From positions 1 to 64,000 of the forward strand of contig CANRMY010000002.1 in assembly GCA_947631845.1 (NCBI GenBank): a stretch of 64,000 nucleotides of DNA, in the 5' to 3' direction. Source of the stretch: an uncultured Oscillospiraceae bacterium (lineage in GTDB: Bacteria; Bacillota; Clostridia; Oscillospirales; Oscillospiraceae). Of this stretch, positions 44,466-52,089 are shown piece by piece. The notes under the pieces were generated by a model. It was not told the origin of the DNA and did not search any database. It saw only the letters and a list, made by a program, of their open reading frames with translations. Position numbers and translations under genes: made by a program. Every line of letters starts with the position of its first letter. Position 1 is the stretch's first letter.

Positions 44466-45470
44466 ATGGTAAGACTCGATTTGAAAAAACGGGCCGCCGG
44501 AGCCGTCGCGGCCGCTCTGGCAGCCCTTCTTCTCTCCGCCCCGGCCTTGGCGGCGGAGCTACCCGACCGGCTGGTGCCGGTGGGCGAGGCCGTGGGGATC
44601 TCCGTCAAGACCAGGGGCGTCATGGTGGCGGAGCTCTCGGAATTTGAGGAAAACGGCGTGGTCACCGCCCCCGCCAGGGACGCGGGCCTTCTGCCCGGAG
44701 ACGTGATCACCAAGATCGACGGCGTGGAGATCGACTCCACCGCCGCCATGAGCCGGGCGCTGGCCGCCTGCGGCGACCAGGTCACCGTGGTCTATGAGCG
44801 GGACGGCAAAACGCTCCAGGCCACGCTCCGCCCCCACCTGGACGGGGAGGAGCGGTATCTGGGCGTCTGGGTGCGGGACGGCCTCACCGGCATCGGCACC
44901 GTCACCTATTATGACCCGGACACCGGCGGCTTCGGCGCGCTGGGCCACGCCATCGCCGACAGCGCCACCGGCGTCATTGTCCCCGTGCGGGAGGGCGCGA
45001 TCCTGGACGCCCAGATCACCGGCGTCACCAAGGGCCGCGCCGGGGATCCTGGCCAGCTGGGCGGGAGCTTCGACTTCTCCTCGCCCCTGGGGGACGTGCG
45101 GAAAAACTGCGGCTGCGGCATCTTCGGTTCCCTGACCGCCGGCCTTGACGTGCAGGAGGCCGTCCCCGCCGCCCGGGCGGAGGAGGTGAAGCCCGGCCCC
45201 GCCGTGGTCATCTCCGACGCCTCCGGCCAGCGCCGGGAATACAAGGTGGAGATCACCCGGGTCTACCGGGGTGAGCGCGACGGCCGGGACATGATGCTCC
45301 GGGTCACCGACCGGGAGCTTCTGGACCTCACCGGCGGCATCGTCCAGGGCATGTCCGGCAGTCCCATCCTCCAGAACGGCAAGCTGGTGGGCGCGGTCAC
45401 CCACGTGCTCATCAACAACCCCGAGAAGGGCTACGGCGTCTTTCTGGAAAACATGCTGAACGCCGCCTGA
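44466..45470 (+). CDS. spoIVB: SpoIVB serine peptidase (334 aa)
   Basis: Sporulation signalling protease secreted from the forespore; in Bacillus it cleaves SpoIVFA to trigger sigma-K. Signal-anchor helix (about 12-28), PDZ domain (about 55-120: GLLPGDVITKIDGVEI), then S55 peptidase with His161 in ALGHAIADSATG, Ser297 in IVQGMSGSPILQNGKLVGAV, and an acidic residue in RVTDRELLD. Somewhat shorter than the Bacillus protein (~425). The start is the ATG at 44466 with GGGGGAG upstream; in-frame sequence back to 44226 lacks export features. Neighbouring spo0A is the conserved arrangement in Firmicutes. Confidence 0.95.
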   Translation: MVRLDLKKRAAGAVAAALAALLLSAPALAAELPDRLVPVGEAVGISVKTRGVMVAELSEFEENGVVTAPARDAGLLPGDVITKIDGVEIDSTAAMSRALAACGDQVTVVYERDGKTLQATLRPHLDGEERYLGVWVRDGLTGIGTVTYYDPDTGGFGALGHAIADSATGVIVPVREGAILDAQITGVTKGRAGDPGQLGGSFDFSSPLGDVRKNCGCGIFGSLTAGLDVQEAVPAARAEEVKPGPAVVISDASGQRREYKVEITRVYRGERDGRDMMLRVTDRELLDLTGGIVQGMSGSPILQNGKLVGAVTHVLINNPEKGYGVFLENMLNAA

Positions 45471-45477
45471 CGGCGCT

Positions 45478-45515
45478 CTCCCGGGGGCGAATTTTGTCGC
45501 TTCCGGGAGTTTTTT
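45478..45515 (+). terminator. Terminator of spoIVB
   Basis: CTCCCGG/CCGGGAG stem with an inner GCGA/TCGC pairing, followed by T6. Confidence 0.88.
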
Positions 45516-45529
45516 ATGTTAACACAACA

Positions 45530-45562
45530 TTTAGTGGTGTTTTATGGTTTATTTCCACTAAA
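45530..45562. promoter_or_regulatory. Spaced inverted repeat upstream of spo0A
   Basis: TTTAGTGG (45530-45537) and CCACTAAA (45555-45562) are perfect inverted half-sites, centres 25 bp apart, in the AT-rich spo0A control region. Candidate binding site for a dimeric regulator. Confidence 0.45.
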
Positions 45563-45610
45563 AAGTTGGAAAAAGGGCGTAATCTTTTACAAAAAATGTT
45601 AAAAATGGGC

Positions 45611-45639
45611 TTGCAAAGTTTGTCCTGATATGGTAAATT
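45611..45639 (+). promoter_or_regulatory. Possible vegetative promoter of spo0A
   Basis: TTGCAA (45611-45616), 17 bp, TAAATT (45634-45639), about 50 bases before the start codon. Matches are moderate (4 of 6 in each box). Other sigma classes were not excluded. Confidence 0.45.
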
Positions 45640-45691
45640 ATTCCTATGAACAGAGAAGAGAAAATGATTTTGGAATACGGAGGAATACCCA

Positions 45692-46474
45692 ATGGATCAA
45701 AAGATCAGCATACTCATAGCGGACACCAGCGAGGATTTCAGGGCTGTACTCAAGGAGTCGCTGGAGGCCGAGGCGGACATGGAGGTGGTGGGCAGCACGG
45801 ACAACGGGCTGGAGGCCATGGAGCTGATGGCCGCCAAACGGCCCCGGGTGCTTGTGACGGACGTGATCCTGGCCGGCATCGACGGGCTGGAGCTGATCGA
45901 GCGCACCATGGAGATGAAGGAGGCGCGCCGGCCCATCTCCATCGTACTGACCAGCTTTGTCAGCGAGCGGGCGCTCTCCGGCGCGGCCGCGGCGGGGGCG
46001 GCATACTTCCTGCAAAAGCCCTGCGACCCGCAATATCTCAAGTCCCGCATCCGCCGCCTGACCGCGGAACGTACATTGCCGGCCGTCAGGCGGGAGCTGA
46101 CGGAGTACGACCCGGAGCTGGAGGCGGTGGTCACCGAGATCATCCACGAGATCGGCATCCCCGCCCACATCAAGGGCTACCAGTATCTGCGGGAGGCCAT
46201 TCTGCGCACGGTGGACAACATGGACATCATCAACGCCGTCACCAAGGTGCTCTACCCGGAGGTGGCGGAGAAATTCGGCACCACGCCCTCCCGTGTGGAG
46301 CGGGCCATCCGCCACGCCATTGAGGTGGCCTGGGACCGGGGCAACGTGGAGACGCTCCAGCGCTTTTTCGGCTACACCGTCTCCGGCATCAAGGGCAAAC
46401 CCACCAACTCCGAGTTCATCGCCATGATTGCGGACAGGCTGTACCTGCAAAAGAAGGGCGAGAAGGCGAGATAA
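45692..46474 (+). CDS. spo0A: Sporulation master regulator Spo0A (260 aa)
   Basis: Phosphorylation-activated transcription factor that commits the cell to sporulation. Receiver domain (about 1-125) with phospho-acceptor Asp57 in [16 protein letters not shown] and Lys in FLQKPC; C-terminal Spo0A DNA-binding domain (about 150-255) with the diagnostic [20 protein letters not shown] recognition helix and [18 protein letters not shown]. Odd: the acidic pair that binds Mg, DD in Bacillus, is D-T here (IADTSED), and the loop after the acceptor lacks the usual Pro. ACGGAGG precedes the ATG at 45692. Confidence 0.97.
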   Translation: MDQKISILIADTSEDFRAVLKESLEAEADMEVVGSTDNGLEAMELMAAKRPRVLVTDVILAGIDGLELIERTMEMKEARRPISIVLTSFVSERALSGAAAAGAAYFLQKPCDPQYLKSRIRRLTAERTLPAVRRELTEYDPELEAVVTEIIHEIGIPAHIKGYQYLREAILRTVDNMDIINAVTKVLYPEVAEKFGTTPSRVERAIRHAIEVAWDRGNVETLQRFFGYTVSGIKGKPTNSEFIAMIADRLYLQKKGEKAR

Positions 46475-46490
46475 AAATTTTCAAGGGGAA

Positions 46491-46524
46491 AAGACGCGAC
46501 CGGAATCCCGGCCGCGTCTTTTTT
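46491..46524 (+). terminator. Terminator of spo0A
   Basis: AAGACGCG/CGCGTCTT stem with an inner CCGG/CCGG pairing, followed by T6. Confidence 0.88.
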
Positions 46525-46622
46525 GTGTTTATGAATGCGATACAGGGAGAGGCTGAGAGGCCGGAGAAAAGCCTTCCGCGCCAGAAGGCGTGCTCCTGTG
46601 GATTTTCCTGAAAATCGGGAGA

Positions 46623-46655
46623 TTTGAGGAAAATTTGAGAATTCTATGGTATGAT
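46623..46655 (+). promoter_or_regulatory. Promoter of two-component system 1 with paired TTTGAG operator
   Basis: TTTGAG (46623-46628), 5 bp, TTTGAG (46634-46639), 10 bp, TATGAT (46650-46655). The 11 bp period and position over the -35 region are typical for OmpR-family activators. The same layout precedes lipoprotein 1 (48572-48604). Confidence 0.7.
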
Positions 46656-46674
46656 AAGCTCGGAGGTGATCATC

Positions 46675-47346
46675 ATGGCCTATCGGATTTTGGTGGTAGA
46701 CGACGAGCCGAAGGTCGTTGAGATGCTGATAAGCTTCCTGGAGCGCCGGGGGTATGAGGTATGCTGCGCCTGTGACGGACCCGAGGCTGTGGAGAAGGCG
46801 AAGACGCTGCCCGATCTCATCCTGCTGGACATCAGCCTGCCGCGGATGGACGGGATCGAGGTGTGCCGGGCCATCCGGGAGAATGTGACCTGCCCCATCC
46901 TCTTCCTGACCGCCCGCGACGGGGACGCGGACAAGGTGGAGAGCTTCGCCTCCGGCGGGGACGATTATATCGTCAAGCCCTTCTCGCTTGTAGAGCTGGG
47001 GGCCCGGATCGAGGCGCATCTGCGCCGGGACAGAAGAAGCCGGGACATTCAGCGAAAGGTGTTTGGCGACATCACCGTTGACTACTCCGCCCGGGAGGTC
47101 ACGGTACGCGGCGAGAAGCTGAGCTTCAACCGAAAGGATTTTGACATCATCAAGCTCCTGTCCCTCCACCGCGGGCAGGTCTTCGACCGGGCGAAGATCT
47201 ATGACCGGGTGTGGGGCTTGGACGGCGGCGGGGACGACAGCGTTATCATGGAGCACATCCGCACCATACGCCTCACCTTCGCCAAAGCCGGACGCGAAAA
47301 CTGCATAGAAACGGTATGGGGGATCGGTTACAAATGGATCGGATAA
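46675..47346 (+). CDS. OmpR-family response regulator 1 (223 aa)
   Basis: Receiver domain with acidic pair VVDDEP (residues 9-10), phospho-acceptor Asp52 in LILLDISLPRMDG, FLTARDG and Lys in YIVKPFS; C-terminal winged helix (about 125-223) with FDIIKLLSLHRGQVFDRAKI and IETVWGIGYKW. The start is the ATG at 46675 behind CGGAGGTGAT; an ATG at 46651 lies within the -10 box and cannot be used. It overlaps the kinase gene by 13 nt. Its likely targets are its own promoter and lipoprotein 1, which share the TTTGAG pair. Confidence 0.93.
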   Translation: MAYRILVVDDEPKVVEMLISFLERRGYEVCCACDGPEAVEKAKTLPDLILLDISLPRMDGIEVCRAIRENVTCPILFLTARDGDADKVESFASGGDDYIVKPFSLVELGARIEAHLRRDRRSRDIQRKVFGDITVDYSAREVTVRGEKLSFNRKDFDIIKLLSLHRGQVFDRAKIYDRVWGLDGGGDDSVIMEHIRTIRLTFAKAGRENCIETVWGIGYKWIG

Positions 47347-48587
47347 AAAAAGGACTGGGTAGGATCTCCATCCCCGCCGCCTTTATCCTCTGCGGGATAG
47401 GGTGCCTCCTGGCGGCGCTGGCTCTCACGAAGGTCACGGTGAGTACGGCGAAGCGGAATATGACGGAGATCGTCAGCAAGTACGACGCGTTCCACGGGGA
47501 TGTGTTTTTTGTGGACAGCGCCCCGTTTCTCTCCTCTTCTGAGGAGGACGATTTGGAGGGCAAGGCGGGGGTGACTGTCGTGGGCGGCGGCGAGGCGGAG
47601 GTCCATGTGGCGAAAATCGTCCCGCTGGACGGGCCGGATCAGAAAAAAATCGACTTCTACGCCCACATGGACGAGATCGCCGCCCTCTTTTGGTATACGG
47701 TCTGCCTCGCCCTCTTCGCCCTCCTCTTCTACCGCTGGAAGATCAGGCGGCCCTACAAGGCGCTCCTGGAGGCGGTGGGAAAGGTCGCCGGCAACGATCT
47801 GGATTTTCAGATGGGCTTCGAGGGGCAGGACGAGCTGGGGCGGCTGTGCCGGTCCTTTGAGATCATGCGTCAGGCCCTTGTGTGGAACAATCAAAAGCTG
47901 TGGGACGCCGTGGAGGAGCGCAAGCGCCTGAACGCGGCCTTTGCCCACGACCTGCGCACGCCCCTGACCGTCATGCGGGGCCACGCGGAGCTCATAGAGG
48001 CCGCGCTGGAGGACAGGGAGGATCTGGAAGACATCAAAGCCTCGGTGCGGGAAATTTCCGGCCAGATCGACCGCCTCACCTCCTTTGCCGGCACCATGGG
48101 GCGGCTCCGGAAGCTGGAGGATTACGAGCCCGTCGTCAAGCCCGTACCCGTCCCGGAGCTTCTGACGGAGCTTGGGGAGACGGCGCGGCTCCTCTACCCC
48201 GCCGTCACGGTGGAGGCGCCGCCGGACGCCGGCGGGCTTACGCTTTTCACCGACAGGGAGGCGCTGGCGCAGATCTACGAGAACGTCTTATCCAATGCGG
48301 CCCGCCACGCGCGGGAGAAGATCGCCGTGTCGTTCGAAATGCAGGGGGCACTGGCGGTCCTAACCGTGCGGGACGACGGGAGCGGGTTTACGGACCGCGA
48401 CCTCACGAGCGCCGCCTCCGCCTACTACCGGGGCGAGGGGGCCGGGGACGGCGCCCACTTCGGATTGGGGCTCTACATCTGCTCCGTTCTCACAAAAAAG
48501 CTGGGCGGCGAGCTTAAATTGGAAAACGCCCGCGGGGGCGGGGCGAAGGTGACTATAAAAATTCAAAAAGATTTGAGAGGAATTTGA
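47334..48587 (+). CDS. Sensor histidine kinase 1 (417 aa)
   Basis: Membrane sensor partner of response regulator 1. TM1 about 11-34, an ~80-residue extracellular loop rich in acidic residues (SSSEEDDLEG), TM2 about 113-135, HAMP (about 136-190), the HisKA box with His205 in AFAHDLRTPLTVMRGH and an HATPase domain with N-box ENVLSNAARHAREK, VRDDGSGF and HFGLGLYIC. The start is the ATG at 47334 after GGGGGATC, inside the regulator gene. The gene's last codons contain the operator of the next promoter (48572-48588). The ligand is unknown; the small loop suggests a peptide or membrane-stress signal. Confidence 0.93.
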   Translation: MDRIKKGLGRISIPAAFILCGIGCLLAALALTKVTVSTAKRNMTEIVSKYDAFHGDVFFVDSAPFLSSSEEDDLEGKAGVTVVGGGEAEVHVAKIVPLDGPDQKKIDFYAHMDEIAALFWYTVCLALFALLFYRWKIRRPYKALLEAVGKVAGNDLDFQMGFEGQDELGRLCRSFEIMRQALVWNNQKLWDAVEERKRLNAAFAHDLRTPLTVMRGHAELIEAALEDREDLEDIKASVREISGQIDRLTSFAGTMGRLRKLEDYEPVVKPVPVPELLTELGETARLLYPAVTVEAPPDAGGLTLFTDREALAQIYENVLSNAARHAREKIAVSFEMQGALAVLTVRDDGSGFTDRDLTSAASAYYRGEGAGDGAHFGLGLYICSVLTKKLGGELKLENARGGGAKVTIKIQKDLRGI

Positions 48588-48604
48588 GGATCCTGTTTTA
48601 GGAT
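48572..48604 (+). promoter_or_regulatory. Promoter of lipoprotein 1 with paired TTTGAG operator
   Basis: TTTGAG (48572-48577), 5 bp, TTTGAG (48583-48588), 10 bp, TAGGAT (48599-48604): the same spacing as the promoter of two-component system 1. The operator overlaps the kinase stop codon. Confidence 0.68.
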
Positions 48605-48606
48605 CA

Positions 48607-48639
48607 GGGCGTCGGGAGCGTTCCCGGCGCCCATTTTTT
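48607..48639 (+). terminator. Terminator whose 5' arm spans the lipoprotein 1 start site
   Basis: 11 bp stem (48607-48617 with 48622-48632, one G-T pair) then a T6 run (48634-48639). The predicted transcription start (~48611) falls inside the 5' arm. Read-through RNA from the kinase gene would form the whole hairpin, while RNA begun at the lipoprotein promoter would lack part of it. Confidence 0.75.
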
Positions 48640-48653
48640 GCGGAGGTGGCGTT

Positions 48654-49937
48654 ATGAAGAAAATCCTCTCCCTGTGTTTCTGTCTGGCTCTCCTGCTCTC
48701 CGGCTGTCAGCACCCGCCGGGGCCGGCAGCTTCCACGGACACGTCCGGCGGGCGTGATACCGGCCTTTCAGACGCCCCCTCTCCCCCGCCGGCTGGCGGA
48801 GGATCCTCTGAGGGCGGCTTTCAAAAGGAGATGAACGTCAATCACCCCTTCCGCCTCAGCGCGGCCTGCAAGTCCGACGGCGGGTACTATCTCCAGAACG
48901 AGGGATACATCTACTACATGGAGGCCGCCACGGGGCGGATGGTCCTGCTGTGCGGCAAGCCCGAGTGTACCCACCGGGACCATACGACCTGCAACGCCTG
49001 GGCCAACACAAAATTCCTCACCTTCTACGACGGCAAGCTCTGGTACACCAACATGGACGCCATGCACGGAAGCCGGCTGACCCTCTGCGCCATGGACCCG
49101 GACGGCTCCAACCACCGGGATGTTCAGGCCCTCATGACCCCGCAGGACATGCAGGGCTGGTATGCGGCGATCTGCGCGCCGATGCTGTGGAACGGGGAGG
49201 TCTTCTTCGTGCCCCGGGACGACCGGGTCTGCAAAAACCGCATTGGCGGGGATCCGAAGGACAACGTGACGCTTTTGGAGCTGGACACCTCCCACCTGCT
49301 GGAGTGGGATTGGAACTTCTGGGCGGACGGGGACGACGCCTATGTGATGTGCCGTACTGTGGACGAGGACGGGGCCTCCGAGGCGGTGCTCTACCTTCTG
49401 GGCGACAGCGCGGAGGAGACCCGGGCGCTTTGGCGCTCCTCCCGAATCGTCCCCCGCAGCGATGAGATCGTCTCCTACGCATCCGGCAATAAATTCAGCT
49501 TCTACATCGCCGGCGGGCATCTCTATACTCTCGCCGACGGGGGCTTTTGGGACGCGGACCTTAAATCAGGCGGCGAGACAAAGCTGGCCGACGTGCCCGG
49601 CAGTCAGGCCCTTTTTACGGACAGTGAGATGTTCCTCTATTCCGCCGGGGACCGGTCCGTGACCGTTTACGGGCTGGACGGCGGCCAAAAACGCCAGATC
49701 AGTCTCTCCCCCATTTTTGCTGTCTACGACGACATCACCTCCTGCGATCCCGTCTTCGCGGACGGCGACGTTTTCTATCTTCTCTGTTACCGGGGCGGGT
49801 ATCTCAGCGTCGTGTCGTCGCTCTTTCAGATCGACACCGCCTCCGGGGAGATCCGGGAGCTGCCCGATTGGCCCGCGGCGGACCGCGAGCTCCCTTCGCA
49901 GGACCAGGAGGAGATCGTCGCCGGAGCGGAATATTGA
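48654..49937 (+). CDS. Propeller-like lipoprotein 1 with C-x4-C-x-H-x5-C motif (427 aa)
   Basis: Signal peptide with lipobox LLLSGC (Cys18), a Ser/Thr/Pro/Gly linker, then an all-beta region of repeated strands (EGYIYYMEAATGRMVLLCGK, DGKLWYTNMD, GGHLYTLADGGFW) suggestive of a beta-propeller like DUF5050 proteins. Cys100, Cys105, His107 and Cys113 form CGKPECTHRDHTTCNA, conserved in the two paralogs at 52090 and 53408. The motif could bind metal or form disulfides. GFQKEM near residue 55 is also shared. CGGAGGTGG precedes the ATG. Behind a promoter of the two-component-system-1 type; probably an extracytoplasmic sensor accessory or binding protein, function unknown. Confidence 0.75.
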   Translation: MKKILSLCFCLALLLSGCQHPPGPAASTDTSGGRDTGLSDAPSPPPAGGGSSEGGFQKEMNVNHPFRLSAACKSDGGYYLQNEGYIYYMEAATGRMVLLCGKPECTHRDHTTCNAWANTKFLTFYDGKLWYTNMDAMHGSRLTLCAMDPDGSNHRDVQALMTPQDMQGWYAAICAPMLWNGEVFFVPRDDRVCKNRIGGDPKDNVTLLELDTSHLLEWDWNFWADGDDAYVMCRTVDEDGASEAVLYLLGDSAEETRALWRSSRIVPRSDEIVSYASGNKFSFYIAGGHLYTLADGGFWDADLKSGGETKLADVPGSQALFTDSEMFLYSAGDRSVTVYGLDGGQKRQISLSPIFAVYDDITSCDPVFADGDVFYLLCYRGGYLSVVSSLFQIDTASGEIRELPDWPAADRELPSQDQEEIVAGAEY

Positions 49938-50011
49938 TTTTCCTCAGCCTGACGGGTACAATAGAGGGCGGACGGGCAAAAATCCGCCGGCGCGCGAAGA
50001 AAATTTTGCGA

Positions 50012-50045
50012 TCGTTAGGATTTCGTTAAAATTGTCGTGTATACT
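50012..50045 (+). promoter_or_regulatory. Promoter of two-component system 2 with paired TCGTTA operator
   Basis: TCGTTA (50012-50017), 5 bp, TCGTTA (50023-50028), 11 bp, TATACT (50040-50045). The same module precedes lipoprotein 2 (51999-52032). Confidence 0.72.
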
Positions 50046-50065
50046 CTTGGCAGGAGGGGTGGCGC

Positions 50066-50743
50066 ATGAGAAAAACACTGCTCATTATAGACGACGAAAA
50101 GGATATCGGCGCGATGCTCAAGCAGTATTTTGAGCTGAAGGATTATACGGTCATGCTGGCGGAAAACGGCCTTGCGGGGATCGAAAAGGCCGCGAAGCAG
50201 CCGGATCTGATCCTGCTGGACATCAACATGCCGGATGTGGACGGGATTGAGGTCTGCCGCCGTATCCGGGACGTGGTGGCGTGCCCCATCCTGTTTTTGA
50301 CCGCCAGGGTCGAGGACCAGGACAAGCTGGCGGGCTTCGCGGCGGGCGGCGACGATTACATTGTGAAGCCCTTCTCCGTCAGCGAGCTGGGGGCGCGGGT
50401 GGCCGCCCATTTGCGCCGGGAGGACCGGAGCGGCCAGCGGGCGCACCGCCTTCTGCTGGACGACCGGTTTATGATCGACTACACCACCCGCCAGGTCAGC
50501 TTCCAGGGCGCGGTCATCCCCTTGACGCCGAAGGAGTATGAGATCGCGGAGCTCCTGTCCATGCACCCGGGACAGCTGTTCAGCAAGGACCGTATCTTTG
50601 ACCGCATATGGAAAATGGACAGCGACGCGGACCCGAATACGGCCATGGAGCATATCAGCCGCCTGCGGGCGAAGCTGGCCGCCGCGGGCTGTAAGCCGTA
50701 TATCCAGACTGTTTGGGGGGTGGGCTACAAATGGGTAAAATAA
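50066..50743 (+). CDS. OmpR-family response regulator 2 (225 aa)
   Basis: Close paralog of regulator 1: acidic pair IIDDEK, Asp52 in LILLDINMPDVDG, FLTARVED, Lys in YIVKPFS and winged helix ending IQTVWGVGYKW. The DNA-binding half differs (EYEIAELLSMHPGQLFSKDR versus DFDIIKLLSLHRGQVFDRAK), consistent with a different operator. CAGGAGGGG lies before the ATG. It overlaps the kinase gene by 13 nt. The paired TCGTTA sites upstream of itself and of lipoprotein 2 are the expected targets. Confidence 0.93.
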   Translation: MRKTLLIIDDEKDIGAMLKQYFELKDYTVMLAENGLAGIEKAAKQPDLILLDINMPDVDGIEVCRRIRDVVACPILFLTARVEDQDKLAGFAAGGDDYIVKPFSVSELGARVAAHLRREDRSGQRAHRLLLDDRFMIDYTTRQVSFQGAVIPLTPKEYEIAELLSMHPGQLFSKDRIFDRIWKMDSDADPNTAMEHISRLRAKLAAAGCKPYIQTVWGVGYKWVK

Positions 50744-51981
50744 AGGCGTGGTACCGCAGTATCCCGATCTGGCTGGCGTTTATCCTCATTGCCCTGGCGG
50801 GACTTGGCGCTTCCGCTTTTCTCGCCGACCGGGTGACGGGCGCGAAATATTATGAGCTCGTCCAGCTCAAGTCAAGCACGGGCTACATAAGCGCCGGCTC
50901 CTCCGGATCGATTCAGGAATGGGAGGAGGCCTACAATGTCACCGCGCCCGCGGGCACGGTGGATGTGCAGATCTCGTCCGGCGGGAGCGTGACCCAAAAT
51001 CAGTATTGGACCGAGATCGACGCCCTTCCCCAGAACATCAAGGCGGAGTACCGGTACACCATGACGGAGGCCAAGCTGGTGCCCGTTCTCATCTATATCT
51101 CAGGGCTTTTGCTGGCGTCGATGCTTTTCTGGTTCACGAAGCTGCGCAAGCCTCTGCGGATGCTGGAGGCGGCCTCGGAGCGGATTGCGGCCAATGAGCT
51201 GGACTTTTCCCTGGACTATCCGGGGCTTGACGAGATGGCCCGGCTGTGCGCCGCCTTTGAGCGGATGCGTTCGGCGCTGGACGAGAACAACCGCCGTATG
51301 CTGCGGATGATAGACGAACAGCACCAGCTCAACGACGCGTACACCCACGATCTGCGCACCCCCATCGCCGTTTTGAAGGGCTATACGGATACGCTCACAG
51401 AGTACCTCCCCACCGGCCGTCTCCCCCGGGAGCGGGTGCTGGAGACCGTCCACACCATGTCCGCCCATGTGGAGCGGCTGGAGCAGTTTGTCAACAGCAT
51501 GAACACGGCGCAAAAGCTGGCGGACCTCACCATCCGGCGGGAGTCCGTACCGGCCGGGGATTTCGTCAAAAGCCTGCGGGAAACAACGGCGCTTTTGTGC
51601 GAAAAGCAGGAACTTTCCTGCCATGTTACCTCCGACATAGAGGCCGGCACGTTGAACATCGACCCCGGGGCGGTGACGCAGGTCTATGAAAACCTGCTGG
51701 GCAACGCCCTCCGGTTCGCCAAAACGCAGATCGATGTCCGGCTTGAAAGCGACGGGGAAGCGTTGACCCTCCGCGTCGCCGACGACGGGCGCGGCTTTAA
51801 GGACAAGGAGCTGGTCTCCGCCGCAAAGCCCTATTTCAGCGGCGAGCAGGCGGAGAAGACATACCATTTCGGCTTAGGGCTATATATTTGCCAGACGATC
51901 TGTGAAAAGCACGGCGGCGGCCTGGAGCTTGCCAACGCCGAGGACGGCGGCGCCGTTGTCACGGCTCGATTTTCCCTGTGA
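50731..51981 (+). CDS. Sensor histidine kinase 2 (416 aa)
   Basis: Paralog of kinase 1. TM1 about 11-31, an extracellular loop of about 80 residues (SAGSSGSIQEWEEAYNVTA), TM2 about 118-138, HAMP, HisKA box with His206 in AYTHDLRTPIAVLKGY, HATPase with ENLLGNALRFAKTQ, VADDGRGF and HFGLGLYICQT. The loop sequence is unrelated to that of kinase 1, so the signal should differ. The start is the ATG at 50731 after GGGGGGTGGG, overlapping the regulator gene. Followed by the lipoprotein 2 promoter and its overlapping hairpin. Confidence 0.93.
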   Translation: MGKIKAWYRSIPIWLAFILIALAGLGASAFLADRVTGAKYYELVQLKSSTGYISAGSSGSIQEWEEAYNVTAPAGTVDVQISSGGSVTQNQYWTEIDALPQNIKAEYRYTMTEAKLVPVLIYISGLLLASMLFWFTKLRKPLRMLEAASERIAANELDFSLDYPGLDEMARLCAAFERMRSALDENNRRMLRMIDEQHQLNDAYTHDLRTPIAVLKGYTDTLTEYLPTGRLPRERVLETVHTMSAHVERLEQFVNSMNTAQKLADLTIRRESVPAGDFVKSLRETTALLCEKQELSCHVTSDIEAGTLNIDPGAVTQVYENLLGNALRFAKTQIDVRLESDGEALTLRVADDGRGFKDKELVSAAKPYFSGEQAEKTYHFGLGLYICQTICEKHGGGLELANAEDGGAVVTARFSL

Positions 51982-51998
51982 GCGCGGCTTTTTTCAAA

Positions 51999-52032
51999 TC
52001 GTTAGGTTTTCGTTAAAACCGGCATGTAAAAT
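51999..52032 (+). promoter_or_regulatory. Promoter of the lipoprotein 2-3/ABC operon with paired TCGTTA operator
   Basis: TCGTTA (51999-52004), 5 bp, TCGTTA (52010-52015), 11 bp, TAAAAT (52027-52032). Identical layout to the promoter of two-component system 2. Confidence 0.72.
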
Positions 52033-52074
52033 GATCGTGCGGATGGAAAAACCGTCCGCGCGATCATTTCTTTT
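52033..52074 (+). terminator. Terminator overlapping the lipoprotein 2 start site
   Basis: 14 bp stem (52033-52046 with 52052-52065, two G-T pairs), loop AAAAA, then ATTTCTTTT. It begins immediately after the -10 box, so the predicted start (~52039) lies within the 5' arm, the same arrangement as at 48607-48639. Confidence 0.75.
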
Positions 52075-52089
52075 AGGGGGATTTTCTGT

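Noticed and set aside
44219..44785. 188-codon minus-strand frame over the spoIVB start region
   Set aside because: Shadow of the spoIVB N-terminus; the protein has Ala/Ser/Arg bias and no start signals.
45600..45640. TTTGTC at 45619-45624 as a Spo0A box
   Set aside because: It matches only part of TTTGTCRAA, and the following bases (CTG) do not fit.
50713..50733. Earlier ATG at 50713 for histidine kinase 2
   Set aside because: It would overlap the regulator gene further and lacks a ribosome site; GGGGGGTGGG directly precedes the ATG at 50731.
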